From Fibrobacter sp. UWB10 (GTDB taxonomy: Bacteria > Fibrobacterota > Fibrobacteria > Fibrobacterales > Fibrobacteraceae), in assembly GCF_900182935.1 (NCBI RefSeq), contig NZ_FXUE01000005.1:124001-188000 (forward strand): a DNA stretch of 64,000 nucleotides. The letters are read 5' to 3'. How positions within the stretch are numbered: position 1 is the stretch's first letter; every line of letters begins with the position of its first letter. Below are positions 18,103-27,114 of this stretch, in pieces. The notes below the pieces were generated by a model that saw only the letters and a program-made list of their open reading frames with translations, was not told the origin of the DNA and made no database searches. The position numbers were made by a program, and so were the translations under genes.

Positions 18103-18109
18103 CTCCTAC

Positions 18110-18140
18110 AAAAGATTTACATAGTAACTAAATCTTTTCG
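18110..18140 (+). terminator. AT-rich terminator after polA
   Basis: A perfect 10-bp stem, AAAAGATTTA (18110-18119) and TAAATCTTTT (18129-18138), encloses a 9-base loop 7 bases after the polA stop. The second arm supplies the T run. The stem is low in GC, so termination may be partial. Confidence 0.6.
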
Positions 18141-18245
18141 TACGTTGTAAGCCGTTCAATAGTTTTTGATCGGCATCACACATTATATGATATGTTTCAA
18201 ATTTTTCGGTATAGATTAAGGGCGTATTTTGAAAAAGGACCGAAA

Positions 18246-19790
18246 ATGAAGCATATTCTTGCCAAAACCGCCCTCTTCGCCCTCGCAGGAACCCTTTCTG
18301 CGACCGCAGCGACGCTCCCCACCGCCAAAGAAGTCCAAGCCAACATGGGCATGGGTTTCAATATCGGCAACTCCATGGAAGTGCCGAACAACCCCACGGC
18401 TTGGGGTAACCCCTACCCGACTCAGGCTTTGCTCGATTCCGTGAAGGCGGCAGGATTCAACACGGTCCGAATCCCCTGCGCTTGGGACAGCCACACCAGT
18501 GGCGGCAAGGTCACCGAAACATGGCTCGACTCCGTAAAGACTGTAGTCGACTATGCCATGCGCGCAGGCCTCTACACGATTTTGAACATTCACCACGAAG
18601 GTGAAGGAGGCTGGTTCCAGAGCAACATCGGCACGAGCGTCGATAACGGCATCGACACCAAGATGAAGACTTACTGGACGCAGATTGCGAACAAGTTCAA
18701 GGACTACAATGAACGCTTGATGTTTGCAGGCGCCAACGAACCCGGCCCGAATGTGAATACGTGGACTCCGCAGCATGTATCCACGCTGATGCACTACTAC
18801 CAGACATTTATTGACGCAGTGCGTTCTACGGGCGGCAACAACGAAACCCGCACCTTGATTATTCAGGGTCTGAACACCGACATCGACAAGTCTGTCGCCA
18901 ACGCTCCGGTGAGCACCTTCCCGAAAGACAAGGTTGAAGGCCGCTTGATGTTCGAAGTGCATTACTACGATCCGTACCAGTACACGCTTATGACGAGCCA
19001 GCAAGACTGGGGTGCCAGCGAACCCATTCAGCCGCAGTACTACTATGGCGACTACACCAAAGCGAGCGAACCCAAGCACAACGCCGGTTACAACGCCTGG
19101 GCAGGCTCTGTCGATTCCAAGCTCGGAAGCATTGTTCACCCGCAGGAACAATTCGCCAAAATGAAGACAAACTATGTAGACAAAGGCTACCCGGTCATCG
19201 TCGGTGAATTCGGCGCAAACGTTCGCAGCCCGGAATTGAACGGTTCCGACCTGAACCTTCACAAGCAGGGCCGCGTACAGTGGCATAAAGACGTTGTTTC
19301 TGCCGCCAAGCAATACGGCCTTACCCCGATTCTCTGGGACATGGGCAACGAGAGCAATTCTGGCTACGACAACATGGCCTACATCCGCCGTCAGTCTTCA
19401 CCAGTGGGCAAGGTTCTTGAAACCGACGTCATCAACGCCATGCGCAGCGTGTACAACCTTGGCAATTACAACAACACCGGCGTCACCCACGTAGAAGACT
19501 TTATTACCGGCGGCAACAACACGCCCGCATCGAGCTCTAGCGAAATCGCTTCCAGCTCCAGCGCACCCACAACTACAATTATCGCAGGTCTGAATTCTAC
19601 GGTACAATTCATCCGCAGCGGCAACACGCTCTATTCCAACAAGGCTATCCGCCTGTTTGATGCAAACGGAAACCAGATTCGCGCATCTAAAAAGAATACA
19701 GGCCGTACAGAACTTTCACTCGTAGGACTCCACAAAGGCGTATACCTTGCCAAGAGCGCCAATAAGACCCTGCTTGTCGGTGTGAAGTAA
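18246..19790 (+). CDS. secreted GH5 endoglucanase, polyserine linker and C-terminal sorting-type module
   Basis: The 514-residue protein starts at 18246, where a 21-residue signal peptide begins (ending SATA). Residues about 25-425 are a GH5 (beta/alpha)8 cellulase: GFNIGNSMEVPNNPTAWGNP (38-57), RIPCAWD, acid/base Glu165 in ANEPG and nucleophile Glu321 in VGEFGAN. A Ser-rich linker (about 445-460, SSSSEIASSSSA) leads to a ~60-residue end module with RLFDANGNQIR and GLHKGVYLAK, of the type found at the C-terminus of many Fibrobacter secreted enzymes (basic terminal / T9SS-like domain). It would cut beta-1,4-glucan outside the cell. The next gene is a close paralogue. Confidence 0.93.
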   Translation: MKHILAKTALFALAGTLSATAATLPTAKEVQANMGMGFNIGNSMEVPNNPTAWGNPYPTQALLDSVKAAGFNTVRIPCAWDSHTSGGKVTETWLDSVKTVVDYAMRAGLYTILNIHHEGEGGWFQSNIGTSVDNGIDTKMKTYWTQIANKFKDYNERLMFAGANEPGPNVNTWTPQHVSTLMHYYQTFIDAVRSTGGNNETRTLIIQGLNTDIDKSVANAPVSTFPKDKVEGRLMFEVHYYDPYQYTLMTSQQDWGASEPIQPQYYYGDYTKASEPKHNAGYNAWAGSVDSKLGSIVHPQEQFAKMKTNYVDKGYPVIVGEFGANVRSPELNGSDLNLHKQGRVQWHKDVVSAAKQYGLTPILWDMGNESNSGYDNMAYIRRQSSPVGKVLETDVINAMRSVYNLGNYNNTGVTHVEDFITGGNNTPASSSSEIASSSSAPTTTIIAGLNSTVQFIRSGNTLYSNKAIRLFDANGNQIRASKKNTGRTELSLVGLHKGVYLAKSANKTLLVGVK

Positions 19791-19828
19791 AAACCTCTAC
19801 ACCTAACAAAAGTATCCTCATTAACAGT

Positions 19829-19868
19829 AATTGCCGATTTTCGCGTAAAATCGGCAATTTTCTTTTTC
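19829..19868 (+). terminator. Rho-independent terminator after the first GH5 gene
   Basis: A perfect 13-bp stem (arms AATTGCCGATTTT at 19829-19841 and its complement at 19847-19859) with loop CGCGT is followed by TTTCTTTTT. It separates the two cellulase genes, so they are probably transcribed independently. Confidence 0.88.
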
Positions 19869-19872
19869 AAAC

Positions 19873-19888
19873 GTAAACCCCAGTTTAC
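19873..19888. promoter_or_regulatory. candidate operator upstream of the second GH5 gene
   Basis: GTAAAC-CCCA-GTTTAC is a perfect inverted repeat with 6-bp arms lying between the terminator of the first cellulase gene and the start of the second, about 150 bases before its ATG. Size and symmetry fit a dimeric regulator's site. No regulator is identified. Confidence 0.3.
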
Positions 19889-20034
19889 ATTTGTTGAGAA
19901 TTCAGCACCGCAATTTTTCAACGCCGACACTATTTTATTTACATCATTACCCGCAGAATTTAATTTCAATACAAAGACTAAGATGTTTGGTTATCTAAGG
20001 CTTAAAACGGGTGCAACCCCAAAAGGAGCATAAA

Positions 20035-22125
20035 ATGAAACTTTACGGACTCTTCGGAATCGCCTGCGGCATGACGCTGCTTGCAAGCACTGCAGCATTT
20101 GCCCTCCCCAAGGCAACCGAAATTTACCCCGACATGGGTCTCGGCTATAACATCGGTAACACGATGGAAGTGCCCAAGAACCCGACACTTTGGGGCAACC
20201 CCTTCCCGGATGCCGCTTACGTGAAGGCCATCAAGGACGCAGGTTTCAACACCGTGCGTATCCCTTGCGCATGGGACAGCCACGCCTCTAACGGCACCAT
20301 TAACGCCGGCTGGCTCGACTCCGTAAAGACTGTTGTCGACCTCGTGATCGGCAACGGTATGTACGCCATTTTGAACAGCCACTGGGACGAAGGTTGGCTC
20401 GAAGACCACGTTTTTGACGGCAAGGGCTTCGACAAGACCGGCGAAGTGACTGTTTCTGCAGCCGATATCGCCGCCAAGCAGGAAAGCTACTGGAAGCAGA
20501 TCGCAACCAAGTTCGCCGAATACGACGAACACCTGATTTTTGCCTCTGCCAACGAACCGGGCGTGAACGACCCGTGGAACGGCGGTTCCGACAATGGTCA
20601 GTGGGCATTCGACGAAACCCGCATGCAGGTTCTCAAGAGCTATCACGAAGCATGCCTTAAGGCAGTGCGTTCTACCGGCGGAAACAACGCAACCCGTATC
20701 GTGGTCGTGCAGTCTCCGCGTACCGAAATTGACAAGTCTCCGTTGCTCGCATCCATGTACCCGACTGACCCGGCAGGCGAAGGCTACACCATGGCCGAAG
20801 TCCACTTCTATCCGTATCAGTTCTCTTTGATGACCAGCGGTGACGAAGACTGGGGCAAGATGTTCTACTACTGGGAAGACCAGACTCCGGGTAACGATGC
20901 CGCACACACTTGCTCCGGCTCCGCCCTCGGATCCAAGAAATCTATCGACCAGCTGTTCAGTGGCCTCAAGAGCCGTTTCTACGACAAGGGCATTCCTGTC
21001 GTGATTGGTGAAATGGGTGCCGTCAAGCGCCTCGGTGTCCTCACCGGTGACAACCTGAAGGTTCACCTGAAGGCACGCGCCGCCTGGTACGGCTATACGG
21101 TTGCCGCAGCCAAGAAGAACGGTCTCGTTCCTTGCGTGTGGGATACCGGCGACGAAGGCGATGGTAACTTCACCATTATTCGCCGCCAGGTAAACAAGTT
21201 CGGTGGCAACGTGGGCGATATTACCGACGTCGAAACCTTGAACGCTATGCGCGAAGCTTATGGCCAGGCATCTCTCCCGGGCAACAGCATTGATTCCCTC
21301 GTCAACCAGAACCCCGACATTCCCGAAACCGAAGCAGGCAAGGGCGTCCAGGTGACTTACCAGACTGTAACCTCTGACTCTAGCGAAGTGGGAACGCTGC
21401 GCATCAACCTCCAGGGTTCCAAGAAAGATCTTTCCAAATATGTGGGTATTGAAGTCCGCTTGAAGGGCGAAGTTGCCACGGCAGGTCCCTGCTCTGGCGC
21501 AAGCGATGGTTGCGGTGAATACGGCTGGACCTCCATGGACTTCTTCATGATGACGGGTGATAGCTGGGCATGGTTCGACGCCTCTATTCTTGAACAGGCC
21601 GACAAGGACCTCGACGCAGACGCATTCCAGACAATCCAAGTTAAGTGGGAAGACTTCCGCTCTGAACCGACCGGTCTCAACTCTGCAAACGCCATCGGTC
21701 TGAACCTCTATGGCACGCAGGTCACCGGCACCATTACCTTTGACTACATCAAGGGTATCAAGGCCGACGGTTCTACCGAAGTTATCGACGACTTTGACAA
21801 GAAACCGCAGCTCGAAGGCACCGCAAGCGGCAAGGTTGTCGCCCTCGACGGCAGCTCCGCCATCAAGCCCGCAACTGTTGCCGCCGCAAGCAAGATGCTC
21901 GTGAACGTGCAGCCCGGCATGGTGAGCGCCCACTTTGTAGCAGCCAAGACTGCTCCGGCCAAGGCAATGCTCATGAACAGCCTCGGTCAGGTGATTGCTC
22001 AGCAGAACTTTACCGCCAACAAGGGCATGAACTCGGTTGAACTTTCTAGCAACTATCGCGGCCCGGCAATGCTCATGATCAAGCAGGGCAGCCAGCGCTA
22101 CATGCAGAAGGTGATTCTGAAGTAA
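20035..22125 (+). CDS. secreted GH5 endoglucanase with beta-sandwich module and C-terminal sorting-type module
   Basis: The 696-residue protein starts at 20035 behind AAGGAG (20023-20028) and has a signal peptide (1-23, ending AFA). The GH5 domain (about 25-420) closely parallels its neighbour: GYNIGNTMEVPKNPTLWGNP, acid/base Glu174 in SANEPG, nucleophile Glu326 in IGEMGA. Residues about 440-590 form a probable carbohydrate-binding beta-sandwich (family 11/CIA30-like by look: VKWEDFRSEP, AIGLNLYGTQVTGTITFDYI), which the neighbour lacks. The end (about 620-696) is a Fibrobacter-type terminal module (AMLMNSLGQVIAQQN). Codon use is strongly biased, as for a highly expressed gene. It has no polyserine linker. 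Confidence 0.93.
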   Translation: MKLYGLFGIACGMTLLASTAAFALPKATEIYPDMGLGYNIGNTMEVPKNPTLWGNPFPDAAYVKAIKDAGFNTVRIPCAWDSHASNGTINAGWLDSVKTVVDLVIGNGMYAILNSHWDEGWLEDHVFDGKGFDKTGEVTVSAADIAAKQESYWKQIATKFAEYDEHLIFASANEPGVNDPWNGGSDNGQWAFDETRMQVLKSYHEACLKAVRSTGGNNATRIVVVQSPRTEIDKSPLLASMYPTDPAGEGYTMAEVHFYPYQFSLMTSGDEDWGKMFYYWEDQTPGNDAAHTCSGSALGSKKSIDQLFSGLKSRFYDKGIPVVIGEMGAVKRLGVLTGDNLKVHLKARAAWYGYTVAAAKKNGLVPCVWDTGDEGDGNFTIIRRQVNKFGGNVGDITDVETLNAMREAYGQASLPGNSIDSLVNQNPDIPETEAGKGVQVTYQTVTSDSSEVGTLRINLQGSKKDLSKYVGIEVRLKGEVATAGPCSGASDGCGEYGWTSMDFFMMTGDSWAWFDASILEQADKDLDADAFQTIQVKWEDFRSEPTGLNSANAIGLNLYGTQVTGTITFDYIKGIKADGSTEVIDDFDKKPQLEGTASGKVVALDGSSAIKPATVAAASKMLVNVQPGMVSAHFVAAKTAPAKAMLMNSLGQVIAQQNFTANKGMNSVELSSNYRGPAMLMIKQGSQRYMQKVILK

Positions 22126-22159
22126 AAAAATCCCGTCGTAAAAAAAGTCTGGTGTGGAT

Positions 22160-22257
22160 CCCGGCAAGGTTGGAGTGTCTAGCCGGGAGCTGCTTGGAAA
22201 AGCAGCGAAATCCGGTCCTACATAGGGCCGGATTTTTTTGCGTGGTTGCCACGCAAA
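22160..22257. other. run of four consecutive hairpins after the second GH5 gene
   Basis: Four stem-loops follow each other within 98 bases: CCCGGC/GCCGGG (22160-22187), GCTGCTT/AAGCAGC with loop GGAA (22189-22206), a 12-bp stem around AATCCGG (22208-22235) with a T run, and TTTGCGTGG/CCACGCAAA (22237-22257). The third is a normal terminator for the cellulase gene; the fourth could serve the convergent helicase gene, whose stop is at 22263. The first two are extra and could be a 3' stabilising structure or a dispersed repeat. Confidence 0.6.
22208..22241 (+). terminator. Rho-independent terminator after the second GH5 gene
   Basis: A 12-bp stem (22208-22219 with 22224-22235, one G-U pair) and a 4-base loop precede TTTTTTT. 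It is the third hairpin of the run described above and the only one with a proper T tract on the plus strand. Confidence 0.88.
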
Positions 22258-22262
22258 CCCGG

Positions 22263-25200
22263 CTAGTCGAGATTGAATATTTCGGTGAGTTGTTTGTCGT
22301 CCATGTTCGCAAGCCAGGTTTCGCCGGCGTTCACGGTCATGTCGGCAACAGCCTTCTTGGCCTGCAACAAGGCGTCGATTTTTTCTTCGAAGGTGCCCTT
22401 GGTAATAAAGCGGTGCACTTGCACGTTCTTGGTCTGCCCGATACGGAAGGCGCGGTCGGTGGCCTGTGCTTCGATAGCCGGATTCCACCACAAGTCGTAA
22501 TGAATCACCTGCGAGGCCGCAGTCAGATTCAGGCCGGTTCCAGCCGCCTTCAAGGACAGAATAAGTACCTTGACTTCCGGGTCTTCTTGGAACTTGCGGA
22601 CCATTTCGTTGCGCTGGTTCTGCGTGCAGCCGCCGTGATAGAAATCCGCCTTAATCATGAGTTCGCGATCGAGCGTTTCTTGCAAGAGTTCGCCCATTTC
22701 GCGGAACTGCGTAAAGATGATTGTCTTTTCGCCGGATTCTTCGATAGACTTGAGCAAATCGAGCAACATGCCGAGCTTGCCGGAATCTTCGACGCGGGCC
22801 TCCCCCGCCTTCAAATACGTGCGCGGGTGGTTGCAAATCTGCTTGAGCGCGAGAATCATCTGCAGAATCAAGCCCTTGCGCTTGAAGAGATTGTGACCAC
22901 CAGAACCTTCGCCGGCATCTAGCGAATCGCCCGCGGCAGCCGCAAGCACATCGTCATTGATATCGAGCGAGGCCCCCTCGGCCAAAAGTTCCAACTGTTT
23001 CATGAATTCGTCGAGCGTGCGCTTGTACAAGGCAGCCTGCGTGCGCGTGAGTTCGGCGTATTCATTCTGCTGAATCTTATCGGGCAAGTCGCTAATAATA
23101 GACTTATCCGTCTTCATGCGGCGCAGCATAAAGGGCGCCGTAATCTTCTTGAAATGCTCGGCCACCGCCTGGTTCGCGTTCTTCTGGATTGGCGTTTCGA
23201 ACTTGTCGCGGAACTCGTTTGCCGAGGGCAAAAAGCCGCGGTTGCAAAAGTCCATAATCGTCCAGAATTCCATAAGGCGGTTTTCGACCGGCGTGCCACT
23301 CATGGCAATCTTCATGGGCGCACGGAATGCGCGAATGCGGCGGCTCTGTTCGCTGTCGGCATTCTTGATGTTCTGCGCTTCGTCAATCACCACCACTTGC
23401 CAATTCAGCTTTTCCAGCTTTTTAAAGTCAAGGCGGCATGTCGAATACGTGGTAATCAGCAAGTCGGCATCAAACTTTTCAAGCTTGCGGTTGGCACCAT
23501 GGTATGCAAACACGGTCAGCGCGGGCGCGAACTTCTTGATTTCCATCTGCCAGTTCAGCAAAAGGCCCGCCGGCACCACCACAAGTGCGCGCCCTTCGGC
23601 AAGGCGCCCTTCTTGCTTTAGCTTGAGCAAGAAAGCAATCACCTGCAGCGTTTTACCCAGACCCATATCGTCAGCCAGAATGCAGCCAAAACCCATTTGC
23701 AGGTTCTTGTACATCCAGGAATAGCCGCGTTCCTGATACGGGCGGAGCGTCGCGTTCAAATTTTCGGGCAGCGAGCAGTTCGTTTCACTGCGCCAGGCGT
23801 CAAACTGGTCCTTCAGGCCATCGGTCATATCGACCGTAATGTCGTCGCATTTGCCGGTAAGGCATGCCTGCACCAGCTTAGCGGTAGACGGAATAAACTG
23901 TTCCGTAGCCTCGGCCGACTCCGCATTCTCGGAGCCATCGATGACTTCAACATCGTCAGAATCATCTGCTTTCTGTTTTTTCGCCTTCTCTTTTTCGCGT
24001 TCGTCCAAGCGCTGCTGCAACAAATCCAAGTCGTCTTTGTTGAATTCAATATAGCGGTCCTTGAACTTGAGTAAGCCTTCAGCATCGCGGGCAAGTTTCA
24101 GGAATTCTTCGGCCGAGATTTTGTCTTCGCCAAGAGCCACTTCCCAGTCAAAGTCCAGCAAGTCGCCTGCAGTAAACGCCCCGATTCCAAGGCTACCCTT
24201 CAACTTCATCTGGGTTTTCGGGCGAGTGCGTTCCAAAAGCGAGCGGGGAATTTCGGTCACAATTCCAAACACTTCGGACTTCTTGACCGTGTAATTCACG
24301 AATTCTTTGAGCTCGGCACCATGCATGACCACAGGCTCCGCCGCATGATTTTCAAGGTAAGCCTTCATGGGCTTGAAAATTTCGGCCATGCAATTCAGCA
24401 CATTCAAGAGCGACAAGAGTCTCGGATCGCTATCGCGGAACAGCTGCGCGAGCGGCACGCGACCAGAAGCATCTTCGATAAAGACATTCAGTGCAATTTC
24501 TTTGCCAAGTTCCGAGCAGACAAAAACAATCTTGTGGTTGAATTCCAGCGAATTGTAAACCGAGAACCACGCCTGAATCTTGGACGGAATCTTGAGGCCG
24601 TTGGCGGCAAGTTTGCCCGACTTGCAATCGAAAAAGAATCCGAGCAAGTTTTCATGCGGACCCTTCTTGTAATTCTGGGCGGTGCGGGCAAAACGCAAAA
24701 GCTTACCGATGAAAATCGAAAGAATATGCTCGGCCGCAGCATCCAGATCCTCACGAGATTTTTCTTCGCGAGAATTTTCTTCACGCGACCCATCGCGAAC
24801 AGTAAACGCAAAATCATCGGGCACGGACTTTTCAAGCTCAGCTACAATCGCAAGCACATCGGGCAACATTTCGGCAGGCAGCCAGCGCACCTGCGCGGTC
24901 ACGTTATTCAGCCAGAATACTTGCGGGTATATCGCCCCGCAACGCACCAGGTAATACGCCACCTGCAAAAGCTGGTGCAAAAAGCGGACGGTCACATGGT
25001 TATGCCAAACGCAATCCTGATTCAGGCGACAAAGGGCACCCATCACGTTTTCGACCGAAAGCGCAGAGGCCACCACCGTTTCATCGACCATCTGGTCAAA
25101 AGTCCACTGCCAGGGGCGAGCGTGAATCAGCTGCAGGCGTTCTTGTTCCATCAAGAACGTGCGGGCATGGTAAATGCCAAAGTCCTGCGCAAACTGGCCA

Positions 25201-25949
25201 AAGTTTTCAAAGTGGTTGTAGAATTCGCGGCAACGAGCCAACTCGTCGACAAAACTCTTCTTAAAGTTCCCCGCCGGGCAAAAATCCGGGAAGTTCTTGA
25301 GCATGGCCGGCAACACATGCGAATAGTCGCGCCATTCCTCAAACTTGAACATGGGCACGCGCGGGGCCGCCACCCGGTTATTCACCGGCAAAATGCGCAC
25401 CAGTGTCGATTCGCGCGGCACGTCCGATTCTACCGGTTCTTCGGGCTTATAATCCTTGAGATAAGCAATATCAAGCCCATGCAGTCTAAACAGCAAAAAC
25501 GGGTCGGCCGACGCCATTTCGGCCAGTTTCAGGAACACGCAAATCACGTAACGGCAAGGCAAAGCGTCCTTGCAGTCGCAATTCATGTTCACCTGGTCAA
25601 AGCTTTCGAACAGAGAAAGCCCGCATTTCGACAAAAGCAGTTCGATAGAGGGGTTGAGGGCGCCATTCGAAAGCGCCATAAGTTCAACCGGTTGCTGCTT
25701 TAAAAGCCCTACAAAAGCTTCCCCACGTTCCTTATCGAACTTGGGGAACACGAGGTACACATTGTGCAGACCCCCATTGGGGCCCTTGACCTCGGCCATG
25801 ACGCGATTATCGTTCACCGTAAACGGCTGAACCTGCCCGCGCCCCACATACTTAAAAGCATAATCGATATCGCGTTCAGAAGCACCCGCAAGCAAGCGGT
25901 CTAGCCACTGCTTGCTCCACCAAGCACTTCCATAAACACCATATTCCAT
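22263..25949 (-). CDS. SWI2/SNF2 family helicase with SWIM-like zinc finger
   Basis: This 1228-residue ATPase starts best at the ATG at 25949 (MEYGVYGSAWWSKQWL), since bacterial SWIM-type proteins begin this way. A SWIM-like element lies at C124-D-C126 ... C132-R-Y, but the usual final His is Tyr. The SNF2 motor fills the C-terminal half: Walker A DDMGLGKTLQ near 760, Walker B DEAQN near 854, MSGTPVENRL, then the helicase C domain with IIFTQFREMGELL and ATDRAFRIGQTKNVQVHR. The family moves along double-stranded DNA to remodel protein-DNA complexes. It is a stand-alone gene; an acidic stretch (KADDSDDVEVIDGSENAES) precedes the motor. Not obviously part of a defence cluster. Confidence 0.92.
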   Translation of the reverse strand: MEYGVYGSAWWSKQWLDRLLAGASERDIDYAFKYVGRGQVQPFTVNDNRVMAEVKGPNGGLHNVYLVFPKFDKERGEAFVGLLKQQPVELMALSNGALNPSIELLLSKCGLSLFESFDQVNMNCDCKDALPCRYVICVFLKLAEMASADPFLLFRLHGLDIAYLKDYKPEEPVESDVPRESTLVRILPVNNRVAAPRVPMFKFEEWRDYSHVLPAMLKNFPDFCPAGNFKKSFVDELARCREFYNHFENFGQFAQDFGIYHARTFLMEQERLQLIHARPWQWTFDQMVDETVVASALSVENVMGALCRLNQDCVWHNHVTVRFLHQLLQVAYYLVRCGAIYPQVFWLNNVTAQVRWLPAEMLPDVLAIVAELEKSVPDDFAFTVRDGSREENSREEKSREDLDAAAEHILSIFIGKLLRFARTAQNYKKGPHENLLGFFFDCKSGKLAANGLKIPSKIQAWFSVYNSLEFNHKIVFVCSELGKEIALNVFIEDASGRVPLAQLFRDSDPRLLSLLNVLNCMAEIFKPMKAYLENHAAEPVVMHGAELKEFVNYTVKKSEVFGIVTEIPRSLLERTRPKTQMKLKGSLGIGAFTAGDLLDFDWEVALGEDKISAEEFLKLARDAEGLLKFKDRYIEFNKDDLDLLQQRLDEREKEKAKKQKADDSDDVEVIDGSENAESAEATEQFIPSTAKLVQACLTGKCDDITVDMTDGLKDQFDAWRSETNCSLPENLNATLRPYQERGYSWMYKNLQMGFGCILADDMGLGKTLQVIAFLLKLKQEGRLAEGRALVVVPAGLLLNWQMEIKKFAPALTVFAYHGANRKLEKFDADLLITTYSTCRLDFKKLEKLNWQVVVIDEAQNIKNADSEQSRRIRAFRAPMKIAMSGTPVENRLMEFWTIMDFCNRGFLPSANEFRDKFETPIQKNANQAVAEHFKKITAPFMLRRMKTDKSIISDLPDKIQQNEYAELTRTQAALYKRTLDEFMKQLELLAEGASLDINDDVLAAAAGDSLDAGEGSGGHNLFKRKGLILQMILALKQICNHPRTYLKAGEARVEDSGKLGMLLDLLKSIEESGEKTIIFTQFREMGELLQETLDRELMIKADFYHGGCTQNQRNEMVRKFQEDPEVKVLILSLKAAGTGLNLTAASQVIHYDLWWNPAIEAQATDRAFRIGQTKNVQVHRFITKGTFEEKIDALLQAKKAVADMTVNAGETWLANMDDKQLTEIFNLD

Positions 25950-26415
25950 AGTCGCCCAAATATAGCAAATTTTCACGAAGAAAATTGCTCATTTGAGCAA
26001 TTTAATCATGACTATGTAGAACTTTAATGTTGAAGCACCGCCTGATGTTTAAAATTTTAAACAAAAAGGACTATAAAAGGGCTTTGTGCAAATCGACAGG
26101 ATTCAATGGCTCTTAAAAGCACGGTTCTTGTCAACATTCCATTAACAACAAAAAGTTCTACTTATCCTCGACTTACGGCGCTTCATTGAAAAACTAAGCA
26201 ACTTTGAAATTAAAAAAAATCTAAAATATTATTTTATTATAAAAAACTTAGACAAGTTAAACAATTGCAGGACGTTTTAAATACAGCGAAATACATTATT
26301 CTCCTTTATAAAAATTTTACAGTTATTTCAATCAAATAACGCAACAAAAGCACTTCAAAATACTTTATATTTGATTTTACCAACAATTTAACAAAGGAAA
26401 AAGGAGTAAGAACAA
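25950..26415. other. AT-rich 466-base intergenic region with two perfect palindromes
   Basis: This gap between divergent genes is very AT-rich. It holds a perfect inverted repeat AAATTGCTC-ATTT-GAGCAATTT (25982-26003), 33 bases before the helicase start, and an 18-base perfect palindrome TGTTTAAAATTTTAAACA (26046-26063). The ATG of the lipoprotein at 26416 follows AAGGAAAAAGGAG. Nothing in it looks like a credible protein gene. Promoters for both neighbours should be here, but I could not place them with confidence. Confidence 0.5.
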
Positions 26416-27027
26416 ATGAAATATATTTCCCTCGTAGCACTGTCTGCATTCTTGTTTGCATGCTCACAGGAATCCGGCCTCGGAACAGAAGCACGCGTCA
26501 ACGACGACTCTTCGATTGGCGAAAGCATTGCTTATGTTGGCGACATCCAAAACGGAACCGCTTTAGCAAGGAAAACCTACAACACTGCAGATTTCCCTGC
26601 ATCTAAGACTGTCACGCAGTTCCCCGTAAGAATGACCGGCTCTACAAGCATCTCTACAACTTACGATCCGGAAAACCTCTGCTACGATATTCTCGGAACA
26701 ACCACAACTAAAGTTGAAGTCTACGACAGCCAGGTTGGCGGAATGGTTCCGTATAGCAACGCCACTATCGAAAGCCACGTTTACCCGGTCAACACGAGAA
26801 ATCCGAATAAGTTCTTGGATGACGCTCGCCACGGTGTAAACCACGGCAACAATGTCGCCACAGCTCGCCATCACACAGAATGCTCCGCATACCTCGGATT
26901 CATCGGCGTTCACCGCGTCATTCACGGAAAGGACACAGTCGTGTTCACAACGTCGAAGGGCTTTAGCAACGAAAATGTTGCCAAAACCTATTACGACAAG
27001 TTTATCAAGAAGCTCTGGACAAAGTAA
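26416..27027 (+). CDS. small lipoprotein of unknown function
   Basis: The 203-residue protein has a lipoprotein signal with Cys16 (LFACSQE). I do not recognise the mature part. It contains two Cys residues beyond the lipid site (near LCYDI and ECSAY), suggesting a disulfide, and a His-rich stretch around ARHGVNHGNNVATARHH (about 140-157) that could bind metal. It is transcribed alone behind a strong AAGGAG-type ribosome site, with a terminator downstream and a long AT-rich leader. Confidence 0.75.
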   Translation: MKYISLVALSAFLFACSQESGLGTEARVNDDSSIGESIAYVGDIQNGTALARKTYNTADFPASKTVTQFPVRMTGSTSISTTYDPENLCYDILGTTTTKVEVYDSQVGGMVPYSNATIESHVYPVNTRNPNKFLDDARHGVNHGNNVATARHHTECSAYLGFIGVHRVIHGKDTVVFTTSKGFSNENVAKTYYDKFIKKLWTK

Positions 27028-27053
27028 TCTAAATTTTATCTAAACAACCTTGC

Positions 27054-27092
27054 AAAAAAAGACCGCATGCATTACGCACGCGGTCTTTTTAT
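27054..27092. terminator. bidirectional terminator
   Basis: Arms AAAAAGACCGC and GCGGTCTTTTT flank a 13-base loop that itself can pair (ATGC/GCAC region). A and T runs on both sides let it serve both the plus-strand lipoprotein and the convergent malic enzyme gene. Confidence 0.85.
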
Positions 27093-27114
27093 AAGACTAT
27101 TTTGAGCGACAGAT

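Noticed and set aside
20002-22491. 829-codon open frame antisense to the second GH5 gene and the hairpin region
   Set aside because: It lies opposite a clear cellulase gene, has no recognisable domain and runs through four hairpins. Strong codon bias leaves long stop-free antisense frames in this genome.
26106-26189. 27-codon plus-strand frame with AGGA upstream in the AT-rich gap
   Set aside because: Short, no known family, and expected by chance in such sequence.
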